From Clostridiales bacterium (GTDB taxonomy: Bacteria > Bacillota > Clostridia > Oscillospirales > Oscillospiraceae): DNA of 64,000 bases. Every line of letters starts with the position of its first letter. The stretch's first letter is position 1. Under the pieces are notes generated by a model. That model had not been told where the DNA came from and did not search any database. It saw only the letters and a list, made by a program, of their open reading frames with translations. Positions 17,891 to 28,344 of the stretch are shown piece after piece. The DNA is taken from NCBI GenBank assembly GCA_012838345.1, contig DUPK01000005.1:1-64000 (forward strand), in the 5' to 3' direction. Position numbers and translations under genes: made by a program.

Positions 17891-18313
17891 CTATCGCGTT
17901 ACTCTGCGGCTGGAGAAGTTTTCACCCCTGCCGGTCACAACCCAGTTTGAGAGGGCGGGAGCCGATTTTTTCTCTCTTATATTCTTTATTATGACACTGC
18001 TTCCGCCTGTCATGGCCGCTATTGCGGCGGTAATAACCGCTATAAGCTCTTCCTCATCCGCCTGCGGAGCCGCAACAACCGGGTTTGCCGCCGGAGCTGG
18101 TGCCGGGCTCGGGGCCACCGCAGCAGCCTCCTTAGGTTTCTTTGTCCTGCCGACTGCCGAGCCCATGACTCTGATTGCCAACATGATTATAAGCAGAACT
18201 ATAAAGCAGGTAAGCAGACCGAGAACCATGACAACAAGCGAACCCAGCAGTTTTTCACCGGTAGACAGGGTCTTTAAAATTTCAGGGTTTTTCATCATTT
18301 CAATAATATCCAA
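17891..18313 (-). CDS. mmdD: Na+-translocating decarboxylase, gamma/delta subunit
   Basis: A 140-residue OadG/MmdD-like protein: one membrane helix (about 24-48), then a Pro/Ala-rich stretch and a charged C-terminal tail. This small subunit holds the carboxyltransferase to the membrane complex. Position between mmdA and the biotin carrier is the classic order. The C-terminal half (IAAMTGGSSVIIKN) resembles the tail of decarboxylase delta chains. Confidence 0.85.
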   Translation of the reverse strand: MDIIEMMKNPEILKTLSTGEKLLGSLVVMVLGLLTCFIVLLIIMLAIRVMGSAVGRTKKPKEAAAVAPSPAPAPAANPVVAAPQADEEELIAVITAAIAAMTGGSSVIIKNIREKKSAPALSNWVVTGRGENFSSRRVTR

Positions 18314-18345
18314 TGCTACACCTTCTTTCCGTAAGAGGCTATAAC

Positions 18346-19887
18346 TTACAGCGGTATGTTGCCGTGCTTTTTGGCGGGTAGCGACTGTCTCTTGCCCTCG
18401 CAGACTGCAAGCGCGTTTATGATGCGGATTCTGGACTCGTTGGGCTCAATTACATCGTCCACATAACCCATGCTTGCGGCCACATAGGGGTTGTTGAACA
18501 TCTCTTTATATTCGTTTATTTTCTCCTGACGCTTAGCATCGGGGTTCTCGGCCGCTGCTATTTCTCTCTTGAATACGATGTTCGCAGCGCCCTCGGCGCC
18601 CATAACCGCTATCTCCGCACTCGGCCAGGCAAAGACCATATCGGCGCCAAGCTCTCTGCAGCACATGCCTATATAGGCGCCGCCGTAGGCCTTGCGGATG
18701 ATAAGCGTAATCTTCGGCACAGTCGCCTCGCTGTAAGCGTAGAGCATTTTCGCGCCGTGGCGGATGATTCCGTCGTACTCCTGGCCGGTACCGGGAAGGA
18801 ATCCGGGGACATCGACAAGTGTGAGCATGGGAATGTTGAACGCGTCGCAGCGGCGGATAAAGCGGGCCGCCTTATCGGAAGCGTTGACATCGAGGCACCC
18901 TGCCATGAGCTTCGGCTGATTGGCTATTATGCCTACCGTCCTGCCGGCCATACGGGCAAAGCAGGTGATCATATTCTTTGCATAAAGCGGCTGTACGTCG
19001 AGTATCTCGCCGTCGTCCACAAGGCTGCGGATGACATCGTACATATCATAGCCCTTGTTGGGGTTGTCGGGCACAATGGTGTCAAGCTCGGGGCAACTGC
19101 GGTTTAAATCATCGGTGCAGTAGTACTCGGGCGGATTTTCCGCGTTGTTTGAGGGAAGGTATGACAGGAGGTTTCTAATCTGAGCTATGCAGTCGGCGTC
19201 GTTTTCGGCTATGAAGTGCGCAACGCCGCTTCTGCTATTATGTACCTTCGCCCCGCCGAGCTGGTCGTGCGTAACGGTCTCTCCTGTGACGGCCTTGATA
19301 ACGTCGGGACCGGTTATATACATATAGGAGGTCTTATCCACCATGTATATAAAGTCGGTAATCGCCGGCGAATAAACGGCGCCGCCCGCACAGGGTCCCA
19401 TGATTGCGGAAATCTGGGGAATGACACCTGAAGAAATCGTGTTGCGGTAGAAAATCTTGCCGAAGCCGGAAAGGGAGTTAACACCCTCCTGTATCCTTGC
19501 TCCGCCGGAGTCGAGCAGCCCGACAACCGGGCAGCCGTTGCGCAGAGCCGCGTCCTGCACCTTAACAATTTTCTCGGCATGGTACTCTCCGAGCGAACCG
19601 CCGAGGACGGTGAAATCCTGAGCAAAGGCGTATACCATGCGGCCGTCCACCCTGCCGTAACCGGTAACAACACCGTCGCCGGGGGCTTCGGTCTTGTCCA
19701 TGCCGAAGTAAGTGCATCTGTGTTTGACAAAAGTATCAAGCTCGACAAAGGTACCTTCGTCAAACAGGAGATTGATACGCTCCCTGGCGGTCAGCTTGCC
19801 CTTGCTGTGCTGGTTGTCAATACCCTTCTGGCCGCCTCCCGCCCGGATATGTGCTTTTTTCTGTCTGAGCTTCTCTAACTCGTTCAT
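18346..19887 (-). CDS. mmdA: Methylmalonyl-CoA decarboxylase, carboxyltransferase (alpha) subunit
   Basis: A 513-residue crotonase-fold carboxyltransferase. Blocks LLDSGGARIQEGV, MGPCAGGAVYSPA and RKAYGGAYIGMCC place it with MmdA and propionyl-CoA carboxylase beta chains. With the adjacent pump subunits it transfers CO2 from (S)-methylmalonyl-CoA to biotin, as in the succinate-to-propionate route. Another acyl-CoA such as glutaconyl-CoA or malonyl-CoA cannot be excluded by eye, but length and sequence favour methylmalonyl-CoA. First gene of its operon, with its own promoter. Confidence 0.92.
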   Translation of the reverse strand: MNELEKLRQKKAHIRAGGGQKGIDNQHSKGKLTARERINLLFDEGTFVELDTFVKHRCTYFGMDKTEAPGDGVVTGYGRVDGRMVYAFAQDFTVLGGSLGEYHAEKIVKVQDAALRNGCPVVGLLDSGGARIQEGVNSLSGFGKIFYRNTISSGVIPQISAIMGPCAGGAVYSPAITDFIYMVDKTSYMYITGPDVIKAVTGETVTHDQLGGAKVHNSRSGVAHFIAENDADCIAQIRNLLSYLPSNNAENPPEYYCTDDLNRSCPELDTIVPDNPNKGYDMYDVIRSLVDDGEILDVQPLYAKNMITCFARMAGRTVGIIANQPKLMAGCLDVNASDKAARFIRRCDAFNIPMLTLVDVPGFLPGTGQEYDGIIRHGAKMLYAYSEATVPKITLIIRKAYGGAYIGMCCRELGADMVFAWPSAEIAVMGAEGAANIVFKREIAAAENPDAKRQEKINEYKEMFNNPYVAASMGYVDDVIEPNESRIRIINALAVCEGKRQSLPAKKHGNIPL

Positions 19888-20000
19888 TAATTCACACTCC
19901 TCAACTTTTCATAACAGCATCCGTGGATTCCTTTTCTGCTGTCGCTGTTATAGTAATAATCTTACTCTTTTTGGCCGATTTTTTGTATATTCTTTTCGTT

Positions 20001-20029
20001 ATTATAATCTGTTCACTTACTTTAGTAAA
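20001..20029 (-). promoter_or_regulatory. Promoter of the mmd operon
   Basis: On the minus strand: TTTACT (20024-20029), 17-bp spacer, TATAAT (20001-20006), about 110 bp before the mmdA start. Confidence 0.7.
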
Positions 20030-20128
20030 GTCATTTTTTTGTATTATTTTTAGATTTTTGTTTTTATATTAATATAGGATTTTATATAAATCAGCGCTCC
20101 GGAAAGGATCCAGAGCGCTTAACACAAA

Positions 20129-20158
20129 CCAAAAAAGCGTTAATCTTTGCTTTTTTAG
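20129..20158 (-). terminator. Terminator after the clpE-like gene
   Basis: On the minus strand GCAAAAAAGC-type stem (AAAAAAGC / GCTTTTTT) runs into a T-rich exit. The flanks also hold AGCGCT repeats and a second hairpin at 20093-20119, so the 20.05-20.22 kb region is strongly structured. Confidence 0.65.
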
Positions 20159-20226
20159 CGCTGTATGGGATTTGTGTTTGGTAAAATTTTGATTTTGCAG
20201 CGCTTTAGCCTTGCCTGAAAATATCT

Positions 20227-22518
20227 TTAAAAGTATATTATCTGAATGCTGTCACCGTCCGCCGACAGGGTAATGCTCCTTAGCGGAGTTGCGTATTTTT
20301 CAATGATAACCCCCGCAATCTTATCCTCAATCTCCTTTTGTATAAGCCTTCTGAGATTTCTCGCCCCGTAGGTAACCGAATAGGACTTCTTAATGAGATA
20401 GTCAAGCAGGCTGTCGTCATAGGACAGGGTGATGCCCCTCTCCTTCATGCTGTCCTGCAGCTCTTTGAGCATAATCTTGGAAATATCCCTGAAGTTCTCC
20501 TCAGTCAGTCTGTTGAAGTAGACGATTTCGTCGACGCGGTTTAAGAACTCCGGACGCAGGAAGTCGTTGAGGGCTTTGAGCACCTTTTCCTTGCCCTGCT
20601 CATTGACCGTGCGGTTGAAGCCGACGGTTCCACCCTTCTTATCGCTGCCTGCGTTTGTGGTCATTATAATTACCGTGTTTTCAAAATTGACCGTCTTGCC
20701 GTGAGCGTCGGTTATGCGCCCGTCGTCGAGTATCTGCAGCAGTATGTTCAGGACGTCGGGATGCGCCTTTTCTATCTCGTCGAACAATACCACGGAGTAG
20801 GGCTTGCGCCTTATCTTCTCGGTGAGCTGTCCCGCCTCGTCGTACCCTACGTAGCCGGGAGGCGAGCCTATGAGCCGCGATACGGTATGCTTTTCCATAA
20901 ACTCCGACATGTCAAGACGGATAAGCGACTCCGGCGTGTTGAACAGGTCGGCGGCAAGGCGCTTTACAAGCTCGGTTTTGCCGACGCCTGTGGAGCCGAC
21001 GAATATGAAGGACACCGGCTTGCGCTTTGCCGAGATGCCCACCCTGTTGCGCCTGATGGCGGCGCATACGGCATCGATGGCCTCGTCCTGGCCGATAATG
21101 TGCTCCTTAAGCCTCTTGTCAAGCTTTGATAGCCTCTCATACTCGTCTTCGCGGATGTTGGCCGCGGGTATTTTCGTCCAAAGCTCAATAATACGGGCCA
21201 GATTGTCGATAGTCAGCTCGGGGGTACCCTTCTTCTTCAGATCCAGGGCCTCGTTCTCAAGTTGTATGTCCCGCCTTCTGATTTCGGCAAGGCGGCGGTA
21301 GCTGTCCTCGTTTGCCTCAGTCAAAAGAAGCTCGCGCTCCTTGGCAAGGTCCGCCCTCTCTTTTGCTATCTCGGCAAGCCTTTCGTAATCCGTATTTTTG
21401 AGATTGACGTCCGAGCAGGCCTCGTCAAGCAGATCGATGGCTTTGTCGGGCAGGAAGCGGTCCGTAATATAGCGCTCCGAGAGAATGACCGCCTGGCGGC
21501 ACATCTCATCCGAGATTTTCACGCCGTGGAAACTCTCATAGTATTTCGCAACCCCTTTGAGAATCTCGATTGACTCCTCAATCGAGGGCTCGTTTACAAT
21601 AACTGGCTGGAACCGGCGCTCAAGAGCCGAGTCCTTTTCGATATGCTTGCGGTATTCCGCGAAAGTGGTCGCGCCTATGACCTGTATCTCGCCCCGGGAG
21701 AGCGCGGGCTTTAGAATGTTGGCTGCGTTCATGGAGCCTTCGGCGTCTCCGGCTCCGACTATGTTGTGAACCTCGTCTATGACAAGTATGATATTTCCCT
21801 GCTTTTTGACCTCGTCAATAAGGCCCTTCATGCGGCTTTCAAACTGGCCGCGAAACTGCGTCCCTGCGACAAGTGCGGTGAGGTCGAGAAGGAACACTTC
21901 CTTGTCCCTCAGCTTATAGGGGGCGTTTCCGTCGACTATGCGCTGGGCAAGCCCCTCGGCTATTGCCGTCTTGCCGACTCCGGGCTCTCCTATCAGGCAG
22001 GGGTTGTTTTTCTGGCGGCGGTTTAATATCTGCATCACGCGCTCAATTTCCTCTTCCCTGCCTATTATTCTGTCTATTTTCCCCTCAAGCGCCTTCTGGG
22101 TCAGGGATATGCAGTAATTGTCGAGGTACTTGCGTTTCTGGGTGCGCCCCGTTGTCTCGCGCTCCTTGCTGCCCGTGTTGTGGCCGCCGGGCATCTGGGG
22201 CTCGTTCCCGGGCCCAGTGTTGAAAAGCCGGTTCAGAAACGGGAAAGTCGCCGTTTTGCCCACATCGAACTCCTCGGGCCCTTCCGCTTCGGTCAGCCCT
22301 TCGACTCCGCCGAAGGCCTCCAGCATCTCGTTCGAGATTCCCTCGAGGTCCTCGTCGGAAATACCCATTTTCTTCATTATATCATCGACGGGCTTTATAT
22401 TAAGTTCCTTGGCGCACTTAAGACAAAGCCCCTCGTTGCTGGACCTTCCGTTTTCCAGTTTTGTTATAAATATGACCGCCACATTTTTTCTACATCTGGC
22501 GCATATTGTTGGTTGCAT
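20227..22518 (-). CDS. clpE: ClpE-like AAA+ chaperone / Clp protease ATPase with N-terminal zinc finger
   Basis: A 763-residue Hsp100 protein. The N-terminus carries a four-Cys zinc finger (Cys6, Cys9, Cys32, Cys35) and lacks the double Clp-N repeat, which is the ClpE layout rather than ClpC. Two AAA+ modules follow: Walker [16 protein letters not shown] with Walker [10 protein letters not shown], then [12 protein letters not shown] with [14 protein letters not shown]-terminal D2-small domain ends the chain. It unfolds damaged proteins, probably for ClpP. It ends a long minus-strand run. No CtsR-type operator is obvious, and expression may depend on the upstream genes. Confidence 0.87.
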   Translation of the reverse strand: MQPTICARCRKNVAVIFITKLENGRSSNEGLCLKCAKELNIKPVDDIMKKMGISDEDLEGISNEMLEAFGGVEGLTEAEGPEEFDVGKTATFPFLNRLFNTGPGNEPQMPGGHNTGSKERETTGRTQKRKYLDNYCISLTQKALEGKIDRIIGREEEIERVMQILNRRQKNNPCLIGEPGVGKTAIAEGLAQRIVDGNAPYKLRDKEVFLLDLTALVAGTQFRGQFESRMKGLIDEVKKQGNIILVIDEVHNIVGAGDAEGSMNAANILKPALSRGEIQVIGATTFAEYRKHIEKDSALERRFQPVIVNEPSIEESIEILKGVAKYYESFHGVKISDEMCRQAVILSERYITDRFLPDKAIDLLDEACSDVNLKNTDYERLAEIAKERADLAKERELLLTEANEDSYRRLAEIRRRDIQLENEALDLKKKGTPELTIDNLARIIELWTKIPAANIREDEYERLSKLDKRLKEHIIGQDEAIDAVCAAIRRNRVGISAKRKPVSFIFVGSTGVGKTELVKRLAADLFNTPESLIRLDMSEFMEKHTVSRLIGSPPGYVGYDEAGQLTEKIRRKPYSVVLFDEIEKAHPDVLNILLQILDDGRITDAHGKTVNFENTVIIMTTNAGSDKKGGTVGFNRTVNEQGKEKVLKALNDFLRPEFLNRVDEIVYFNRLTEENFRDISKIMLKELQDSMKERGITLSYDDSLLDYLIKKSYSVTYGARNLRRLIQKEIEDKIAGVIIEKYATPLRSITLSADGDSIQIIYF

Positions 22519-22532
22519 AAATGTTCTCCTTA

Positions 22533-23090
22533 TTACCTAAGCTGTTTTAAAGATTGCATGAGTTTTATATATCTGACGAGATAGCTTACAAACGCGGCCA
22601 GCATTACAATTATTGCTACCGAGATCAAGGCTATGGCATAAACTTTAGGAATGTCCTTTATCAGCATCAGCAGCGCACAGACCACGATAAATACAACGGT
22701 GGCGCTTTTGCCGATAATGTTCGCCGGGGGCATGTCGGAATACTTCTTATATATCAGGAGCCCGCCAATTGCCATCAGTCCCTCTTTAACGAAGAACACG
22801 ACTACGGCCCAGGGGGGCACGAGCTTATCAATAGTTATGCAGAGCAAGACGGCAAAAGTCATAATTTTATCGCCCAGAGGGTCGAGTATCCTGCCCAGCT
22901 TTGAGACCAGGTTGTACTTTCTAGCTATTCTCCCGTCCAGAAAGTCTGTAATCGCCGCCACTATATATACCCCCGTTGCATACACATGGGAGTTCTCCGA
23001 GCCGCTGAAATATACGGCGACAAAAACCGGCACCAGCGCCAGCCTGAACACGGACAGGATATTCGGAATATTCACTAACATCTCTCCCAA
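22533..23090 (-). CDS. pgsA: CDP-diacylglycerol-glycerol-3-phosphate 3-phosphatidyltransferase
   Basis: A 185-residue membrane enzyme with several helices. The CDP-alcohol phosphotransferase signature, D-x2-D-G-x2-A-R-x8-G-x3-D-x3-D, is complete in TDFLDGRIARKYN and GRILDPLGDKIM. It makes phosphatidylglycerophosphate, the precursor of phosphatidylglycerol. An alternative start three codons downstream (MLVNIPNILS) is possible. It sits 4 bp after the cvpA stop. Confidence 0.94.
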   Translation of the reverse strand: MGEMLVNIPNILSVFRLALVPVFVAVYFSGSENSHVYATGVYIVAAITDFLDGRIARKYNLVSKLGRILDPLGDKIMTFAVLLCITIDKLVPPWAVVVFFVKEGLMAIGGLLIYKKYSDMPPANIIGKSATVVFIVVCALLMLIKDIPKVYAIALISVAIIVMLAAFVSYLVRYIKLMQSLKQLR

Positions 23091-23094
23091 TCGG

Positions 23095-23793
23095 TTATAC
23101 TCCCAGGAATGCCGTGAGTAGGTTGTTGCTCATAAGAAAACTTAGAATATATGTTTTGTTGAGCGTGTCTTCGGGAAACACCTTGCCTAAATAGCGCATC
23201 GCCCAGGCTATGGCGAACAGTACCAGCAGCCCTTTAACGGCGCCGAGCACTATGCCTCCCGCGCTGTTTAGAATATCAAGCCCCGGGAGCCTGAAGGCCA
23301 GGTTAATGAGATTTGCAAGTATCGCAAACAAAATTATAATGAGCAGAAATACCACTATAAATGTCAGGATATATGTGACAGACTCGGTTAGTTTATTGGC
23401 AACGGCCGTCTTAAAGCTTTGGCCCGCATGAGAGAAATTCTCTTTCAAATCCTCGATAATCTTTGCTGCCGTTCCTCTGAAAATGCCCAGATTGAGAAGG
23501 CTTCCCATTCCTATTGTGTCCAGCTCGTTCTCCTCGTCCGGCATCTCGCCGGCTTCTATATATTCTTCTCTGGTCTCGGCTACAGATTTATCTACAATCC
23601 CGCTTATGAACGGCTCGAGCATCGGAGTAAAATTATGGGAATACTTCCCCGCGACAAAGCCCGCGCCGTAAAAGGCGATTACCAGCGCGATAATGCCGCT
23701 GACAGCTTTTACAAAGCCCTTTTTGTAGCCGCCAATTATAAACAGGGCCAGGATGACAAGCAAAACTACATCTATAATAATCGACAGTAGCAT
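23095..23793 (-). CDS. CvpA family membrane protein
   Basis: A 232-residue protein with four probable membrane helices (near 3-22, 28-46, 140-165, 180-205) and a hydrophilic loop of about 80 residues between the second and third. The opening IIIDVVLLVILALFIIGGYKKGFVKA is the CvpA pattern. The family is linked to colicin V production and envelope stress in other bacteria; its biochemical role is unknown. The larger loop is common in clostridial members. Confidence 0.82.
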   Translation of the reverse strand: MLLSIIIDVVLLVILALFIIGGYKKGFVKAVSGIIALVIAFYGAGFVAGKYSHNFTPMLEPFISGIVDKSVAETREEYIEAGEMPDEENELDTIGMGSLLNLGIFRGTAAKIIEDLKENFSHAGQSFKTAVANKLTESVTYILTFIVVFLLIIILFAILANLINLAFRLPGLDILNSAGGIVLGAVKGLLVLFAIAWAMRYLGKVFPEDTLNKTYILSFLMSNNLLTAFLGV

Positions 23794-23807
23794 GGCCTCC
23801 CGCCTTT

Positions 23808-24968
23808 CTACGTTGAAAATACAACCGCGCCTGAGTTTGTGAGCATAATAACTGAACCGTCCGGACGAGCGAGAACCTGCCTTACATTTGTAACGTCCGA
23901 AGCTCTGGCATATTCGGTCAGGTCGCTTCTGTAGACAAGCAGCTCGTCATCGTAGAGGACCGCAAGGTACTTCCCGCAGGCGGATATTGACAGAACTTCC
24001 TTCTTTATGTCGATGCTGCCCAAGACGTTTCCGTCCGCCGAGAGCGTAATTATGGAGGCTGCGCTGCCTGTTTTGTACTTTCCAATTACGAGGGTAAGGA
24101 ACCCCGAGCCGTCCATCGAATAGTCCTTCAAATAACCGTCCGAAAAGTTATAAGATGAAATTAGCTCGGCCCTATCGCTAAGAAAGACGGCGCTGTTTTC
24201 TCCAAGCGCGCATATGCGATTAATGCTTAAATACATAAGATCGAACAGCAGGGCGTTTTCCGATATGTAGCTGCCTCTCTCCTCCTGACCGCTCAGCGCA
24301 AAGCAGGTAACCTTACTCCCCGAGCTTGTAACCGTCAGCGCCGCCATCCTGTCGCTTATATCGGAAAGGGCGGCGTCTATGAGATAGCCCTCGCCGGAAT
24401 ACCACTTATACACCGATTTGAGCTTGTTGTTGAAGACCGTTACGGCCCCCTTGTAACCCTCTTCTTCAGCGGACAGCGCTATCCAGTCTTCCTTGTTGAT
24501 TGAGATATTTATTACATTCTCGTCAGTTTTGTGCTTTTCAATACCTTCTTTTATTCCAAGCACATAAAAATCCCTGTTTCCGGGGCTCCATACGACAGCT
24601 TTTCCGCTGCCGCCCGACACCGCCGGGTCCTGTAGAATGACGGATTCGGTATCAACCGTTTCGCCGCTTATATCGACAAGCTGCATGCCCGGGCCCGAAG
24701 CAATTGCAAGGCCGCCCTCCAGCCAGGCAAACACGCTGTCCGAGTAGACGTCGAACTTAAGCTCCTCGACAGCCTCTTTTTCTCTACTGAACAATAAGTC
24801 TCCAATTACCGTACCGGTGAAGCGCTGGCTAAGAGCGTCGTAATTAAGCGATAGAATAACCGCACCTAATACAAGAAGCAGCAGGACCAAAAATGAAACA
24901 GCCCTCTTTATAGGGCTTCTCCTGCCTCTCCTGCCCTTATTTTTGTTTGGAGCGTCTCCCAAAAGCAT
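23808..24968 (-). CDS. DUF5711 family membrane-anchored beta-propeller-like protein
   Basis: A 386-residue protein with a basic N-terminus, one membrane helix (about 24-43) and a large extracytoplasmic region made of short beta-rich repeats (patterns such as VFAWLEGGLAIASG and IAVLYDDELLVYRSD). The architecture fits DUF5711, found in Clostridia and apparently propeller-like. No catalytic motif is visible. Lies between truA and cvpA in one transcription run. Confidence 0.75.
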   Translation of the reverse strand: MLLGDAPNKNKGRRGRRSPIKRAVSFLVLLLLVLGAVILSLNYDALSQRFTGTVIGDLLFSREKEAVEELKFDVYSDSVFAWLEGGLAIASGPGMQLVDISGETVDTESVILQDPAVSGGSGKAVVWSPGNRDFYVLGIKEGIEKHKTDENVINISINKEDWIALSAEEEGYKGAVTVFNNKLKSVYKWYSGEGYLIDAALSDISDRMAALTVTSSGSKVTCFALSGQEERGSYISENALLFDLMYLSINRICALGENSAVFLSDRAELISSYNFSDGYLKDYSMDGSGFLTLVIGKYKTGSAASIITLSADGNVLGSIDIKKEVLSISACGKYLAVLYDDELLVYRSDLTEYARASDVTNVRQVLARPDGSVIMLTNSGAVVFST

Positions 24969-24995
24969 TATAGCACTCCCACACCAAAAAATATA

Positions 24996-25784
24996 CTATA
25001 ATTTTTTGTCCATCATTCGCCCGACCACACCGTCGTACCATAATTTTGTCAAGTACAGGCCCTGCGGCGGAACCGTCGGGCCGGCAAGGCGCCTGTCGGC
25101 GCTCTCAAGTATCTTATTAATGTCGCCTGGCAGTATCTTTCCAAGCCCTGCGTAGATTACCGTACCCGTGATTGCCCTTGCCATATTGTAGAGAAAGCCG
25201 TCGGCGCACACTTTAAGCTCTATCAGGTTCCCCTCTTTGGAAACCTCGCAGTAATACACGGTCCTGACCGTGGTTTTTACGTCGGTACCGACAGACCTCA
25301 CCGCCGCAAAATCGCGCGTCCCGCAAAATGCTGCGGCGGCCTCCTTCATCGCCGTAAGGTCGAGGTGCACAGGGCAGAAGTAGGCCCTGTTTACATACAT
25401 CGGATTTCGTATGCGGGCGTTGTATATCATATAGGTATATTCTTTCCTTTTGCAGGAGAGTATGGCGTTGAAGTCATCCGGCGCTTCCACAGCGTCCAAA
25501 ACCGCAATGTCAGGCGGAATTAGGGCATTAATGGCTAGCGGGATTCTGTCCGTGGGAATCGTGGCGTCGGTTCTGAAATTTGCGCAGTAGTTAAGGGCGT
25601 GCACACCTGCATCCGTCCGCCCGCAGCCTGTGAGTTTAATAGGCGCCTTGCATATTTTGGTAAGCGCCTTTTCAAGCGTTTCGGCCACGGTGACTTCGTT
25701 TTTCTGCACCTGCCAGCCGTGGTAATTTGTCCCGTCGTACATAAGTCTTAAGGCAACATTTCGCACCGCCGATACCTCCGTCAT
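24996..25784 (-). CDS. truA: tRNA pseudouridine(38-40) synthase
   Basis: A 262-residue cytoplasmic enzyme. The catalytic Asp58 is in GCGRTDAGVHALN, and the opening LRLMYDGTNYHGWQ is typical. It converts U38-U40 of the tRNA anticodon arm to pseudouridine. The start overlaps the end of ecfT by 4 bases (ATGA), the common ecfA-ecfT-truA order of Firmicutes. Confidence 0.96.
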   Translation of the reverse strand: MTEVSAVRNVALRLMYDGTNYHGWQVQKNEVTVAETLEKALTKICKAPIKLTGCGRTDAGVHALNYCANFRTDATIPTDRIPLAINALIPPDIAVLDAVEAPDDFNAILSCKRKEYTYMIYNARIRNPMYVNRAYFCPVHLDLTAMKEAAAAFCGTRDFAAVRSVGTDVKTTVRTVYYCEVSKEGNLIELKVCADGFLYNMARAITGTVIYAGLGKILPGDINKILESADRRLAGPTVPPQGLYLTKLWYDGVVGRMMDKKL

Positions 25785-26584
25785 AGACCAAAGCTGGCGA
25801 GCGTAATAACGCAGGTGAGCAGAAGCGCACCGGTGGTGAGGCCAACATAATCGCCCCTTTTCATCTTGAGCTGCTTCATCTTTGTCCTGCCCTCGCCGCC
25901 GTGGTAGCAGCGGCTCTCCATAGCCACCGCAAGTTCGTCCGCGCGCCTGAAGGCGCTGACGAAAAGAGGCACCAGAAGGGGCAGCATTGCCCTCGCCCGC
26001 TCGAATATGTTGCCGGTTTCAAAGTCTGCGCCCCTGGCTTTCTGGGCGCTCATTATCTTGTCGGTCTCCTCTATGAGCGTAGGTATAAACCTGAGCGCTA
26101 TGCTCATCATCATCGCAAGCTCATGTACGGGAATTTTAATCTTCTTCAGCGGCCCGAGGAGCTTTTCAAGACCGTCCGTGAGGTCTATGGGCGAGGTAGT
26201 GTAGGTCAGGAGAAAGGTGCCCATTATCAGCATCGCTATTCGCAGTGCCATAAACACCGCGCTTTTTATCCCAGCGTCGGTTATTTTGAATACCCAGAAC
26301 CTTACGAGGACGTTGCCGTCGGTGTAAAAAAGGTTCAAAATCGCGGTGATTATGATGATTACCATAATCGGCTTTAAGCCCTTAAACAGCGCCCTCGGCT
26401 TTACCTTTGAAACGAGAACGCTGGTTATGAGGAAAGCGAGCATTACGGCGTATGATATATAGTTTTTCGCCACAAAAAGTGCGACAATATATACAAGCGT
26501 CAAAACCAGCTTCGTGCGCGGGTCAAGGCGGTGTAGCAGGGTATTGCCCGGGAAGTACTGGCCCAGCGTGATGTCCTTAAGCAT
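25781..26584 (-). CDS. ecfT: ECF transporter transmembrane component EcfT
   Basis: A 267-residue membrane protein that couples the two ATPases to substrate-binding S components in energy-coupling-factor vitamin and metal uptake. The N-terminal DPRTKL motif and the two coupling-helix motifs, ARGAD and ESRCY, are visible. Overlaps ecfA2 by 8 bases. No S component is encoded in the window, so this is the shared (group II) energizing module. Confidence 0.95.
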   Translation of the reverse strand: MLKDITLGQYFPGNTLLHRLDPRTKLVLTLVYIVALFVAKNYISYAVMLAFLITSVLVSKVKPRALFKGLKPIMVIIIITAILNLFYTDGNVLVRFWVFKITDAGIKSAVFMALRIAMLIMGTFLLTYTTSPIDLTDGLEKLLGPLKKIKIPVHELAMMMSIALRFIPTLIEETDKIMSAQKARGADFETGNIFERARAMLPLLVPLFVSAFRRADELAVAMESRCYHGGEGRTKMKQLKMKRGDYVGLTTGALLLTCVITLASFGL

Positions 26585-27443
26585 GCCTTCGACCTCCCCT
26601 CAGCCTAATAAGGTCGGTTTTTAGCTGCTCTATCGTATATGCGGACGGGTCCACGGGCAGCCCCAGTTCGTAAAGCCGCTTGGCAATGCTCGTGACCTGC
26701 GGGACGGTAAGGCCCATCTCTGAAAGCTCGTCCCCGCGTGAGAAAATCTCCCTCGGCGTCCCACTCATCTCGATATGACCTTTGTTGAAGACGACTATCC
26801 GCTCGACGGTGTTTGCTATCTCCTCCATACTGTGCGTCACCATGATTACGGTGGCGCCGGTGGCACGGTGATAGCGCTTTATGTTGTCTATTATGCTCTC
26901 GCGGCCGCGCGGGTCAAGCCCCGCTCCCGGCTCGTCGAGAATAAGCACGTCAGGACGCATCGCTATTACGCCCGCGATTGCGACCCTTCTCTTCTGTCCG
27001 CCCGATAGCTCAAAAGGAGAACGGTCAAGGAGCTCGTCGCCTAGACCGACAAACATAGCAGCCTCCCTCACCCGCCTGTCGATTTCCTCCTCGGGCAGCT
27101 TCATGTTCTTAGGGCCGAACGCTATGTCTTTGTAGACGGTCTCTTCAAAAAGCTGATACTCCGGATACTGGAAAACAAGCCCGACTTTGAAGCGGATGTC
27201 GCGCACCGTCGCCTTGTCCTTCCAAATATCCGTACCCTCGTAGTAAACCTTTCCCTCTGTGGGCTTGAGAAGACCGTTCAAATGCTGGATAAAGGTCGAC
27301 TTACCCGAGCCCGTGTGGCCTATTATGCCTATAAATTCGCCTCTGGCGGCTTCAAAATTTATGTTCTCTATTGCCACCCGCTCAAACGGCGTCCCTATGC
27401 TGTAGCGGTGGCACAGACCCTCTGTTTTTATAATATATGACAA
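26577..27443 (-). CDS. ecfA2: ECF transporter ATPase EcfA2
   Basis: A 288-residue ABC ATPase: Walker A GHTGSGKST, Q-loop FQYPEYQLFEETV, signature LSGGQKRRVAIAG, Walker B VLILDEPGAGLD, H-loop TH. FQYPEYQLFEETV is typical of EcfA2. Pairs with EcfA1 and EcfT. Confidence 0.95.
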   Translation of the reverse strand: MSYIIKTEGLCHRYSIGTPFERVAIENINFEAARGEFIGIIGHTGSGKSTFIQHLNGLLKPTEGKVYYEGTDIWKDKATVRDIRFKVGLVFQYPEYQLFEETVYKDIAFGPKNMKLPEEEIDRRVREAAMFVGLGDELLDRSPFELSGGQKRRVAIAGVIAMRPDVLILDEPGAGLDPRGRESIIDNIKRYHRATGATVIMVTHSMEEIANTVERIVVFNKGHIEMSGTPREIFSRGDELSEMGLTVPQVTSIAKRLYELGLPVDPSAYTIEQLKTDLIRLRGGRRHA

Positions 27444-27494
27444 ATTCCTTCAATCCTTTTTATAAGCGGTGGATGCCTAATCTGGTCATCCCCA

Positions 27495-28343
27495 TTATGA
27501 GAAAACCGCATAAATTGCCTGGGCGCACTCCTCGACGGAGAGGGCTTCGAGAGGAAGATTGAAGCCCTCCTTGTTGAGCTCGTAAATAAGCTCAGTCGTG
27601 TCTGGCACATCCAGTCCGTAGGACTTTATCTCCTCGACGCGGGAAAAAACCTCGCTGGGCTTGCCGTCGGCCACGATTTTGCCGTCCTGCATTATAATTA
27701 GCCTGTCCGCGTCTACGGTCTCCGCCATGTGATGGGTTATCAGCACCACGGTTATCCCCTGATTGCGGTTTAAATCATGTATGGTTTTAATGACTTCCGC
27801 GCGCCCGACTGGGTCGAGCATCGCGGTCGGCTCGTCGAGCACTATGCAGCGCGGGCGCATCGCTATTATGCCCGCTATCGCCACTCTCTGCTTCTGCCCG
27901 CCAGAAAGAAGGTGCGGCGCGTGATTGCGAAACTCATACATTCCAACGAGCTTCAGGGCCTCGTCCACACGCCTGCGTATCTCTGAGGGTTCTATGCCGA
28001 GGTTTTCCGGCCCGAAGGCCACGTCCTCCTCGACCACATTCGCGACAAGCTGGTTGTCGGGGTTCTGGAACACCATTCCGACCTGCCGGCGAATCTCCAG
28101 GACCAGCTTCTCGTCGGAGCTGTCCATGCCGGCCACATAGACCTTGCCCCCCTCAGGGAGGAGTATGGCGTTTAAATGCTTAGCCAGCGTTGATTTGCCC
28201 GAGCCGTTGTGCCCGAGCACAGCAACGAAGCTGCCCTCTTTTATGTTAAGACTAATTCCGTCAAGGGCAAGTTCCCTTTTGCTCACATCGGAAACATAGG
28301 AGTACCTTAGATTCTCCGTTACAATTATATCCTTATCCTTCAT
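27495..28343 (-). CDS. ecfA1: ECF transporter ATPase EcfA1
   Basis: A 282-residue ABC ATPase: Walker [11 protein letters not shown]-loop [20 protein letters not shown] (EcfA1 type), signature [14 protein letters not shown], Walker [13 protein letters not shown]. It starts 1 bp from the end of the methyltransferase gene, so both are likely in one transcript with ecfA2, ecfT and truA. Confidence 0.95.
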   Translation of the reverse strand: MKDKDIIVTENLRYSYVSDVSKRELALDGISLNIKEGSFVAVLGHNGSGKSTLAKHLNAILLPEGGKVYVAGMDSSDEKLVLEIRRQVGMVFQNPDNQLVANVVEEDVAFGPENLGIEPSEIRRRVDEALKLVGMYEFRNHAPHLLSGGQKQRVAIAGIIAMRPRCIVLDEPTAMLDPVGRAEVIKTIHDLNRNQGITVVLITHHMAETVDADRLIIMQDGKIVADGKPSEVFSRVEEIKSYGLDVPDTTELIYELNKEGFNLPLEALSVEECAQAIYAVFS

Positions 28344-28344
28344 G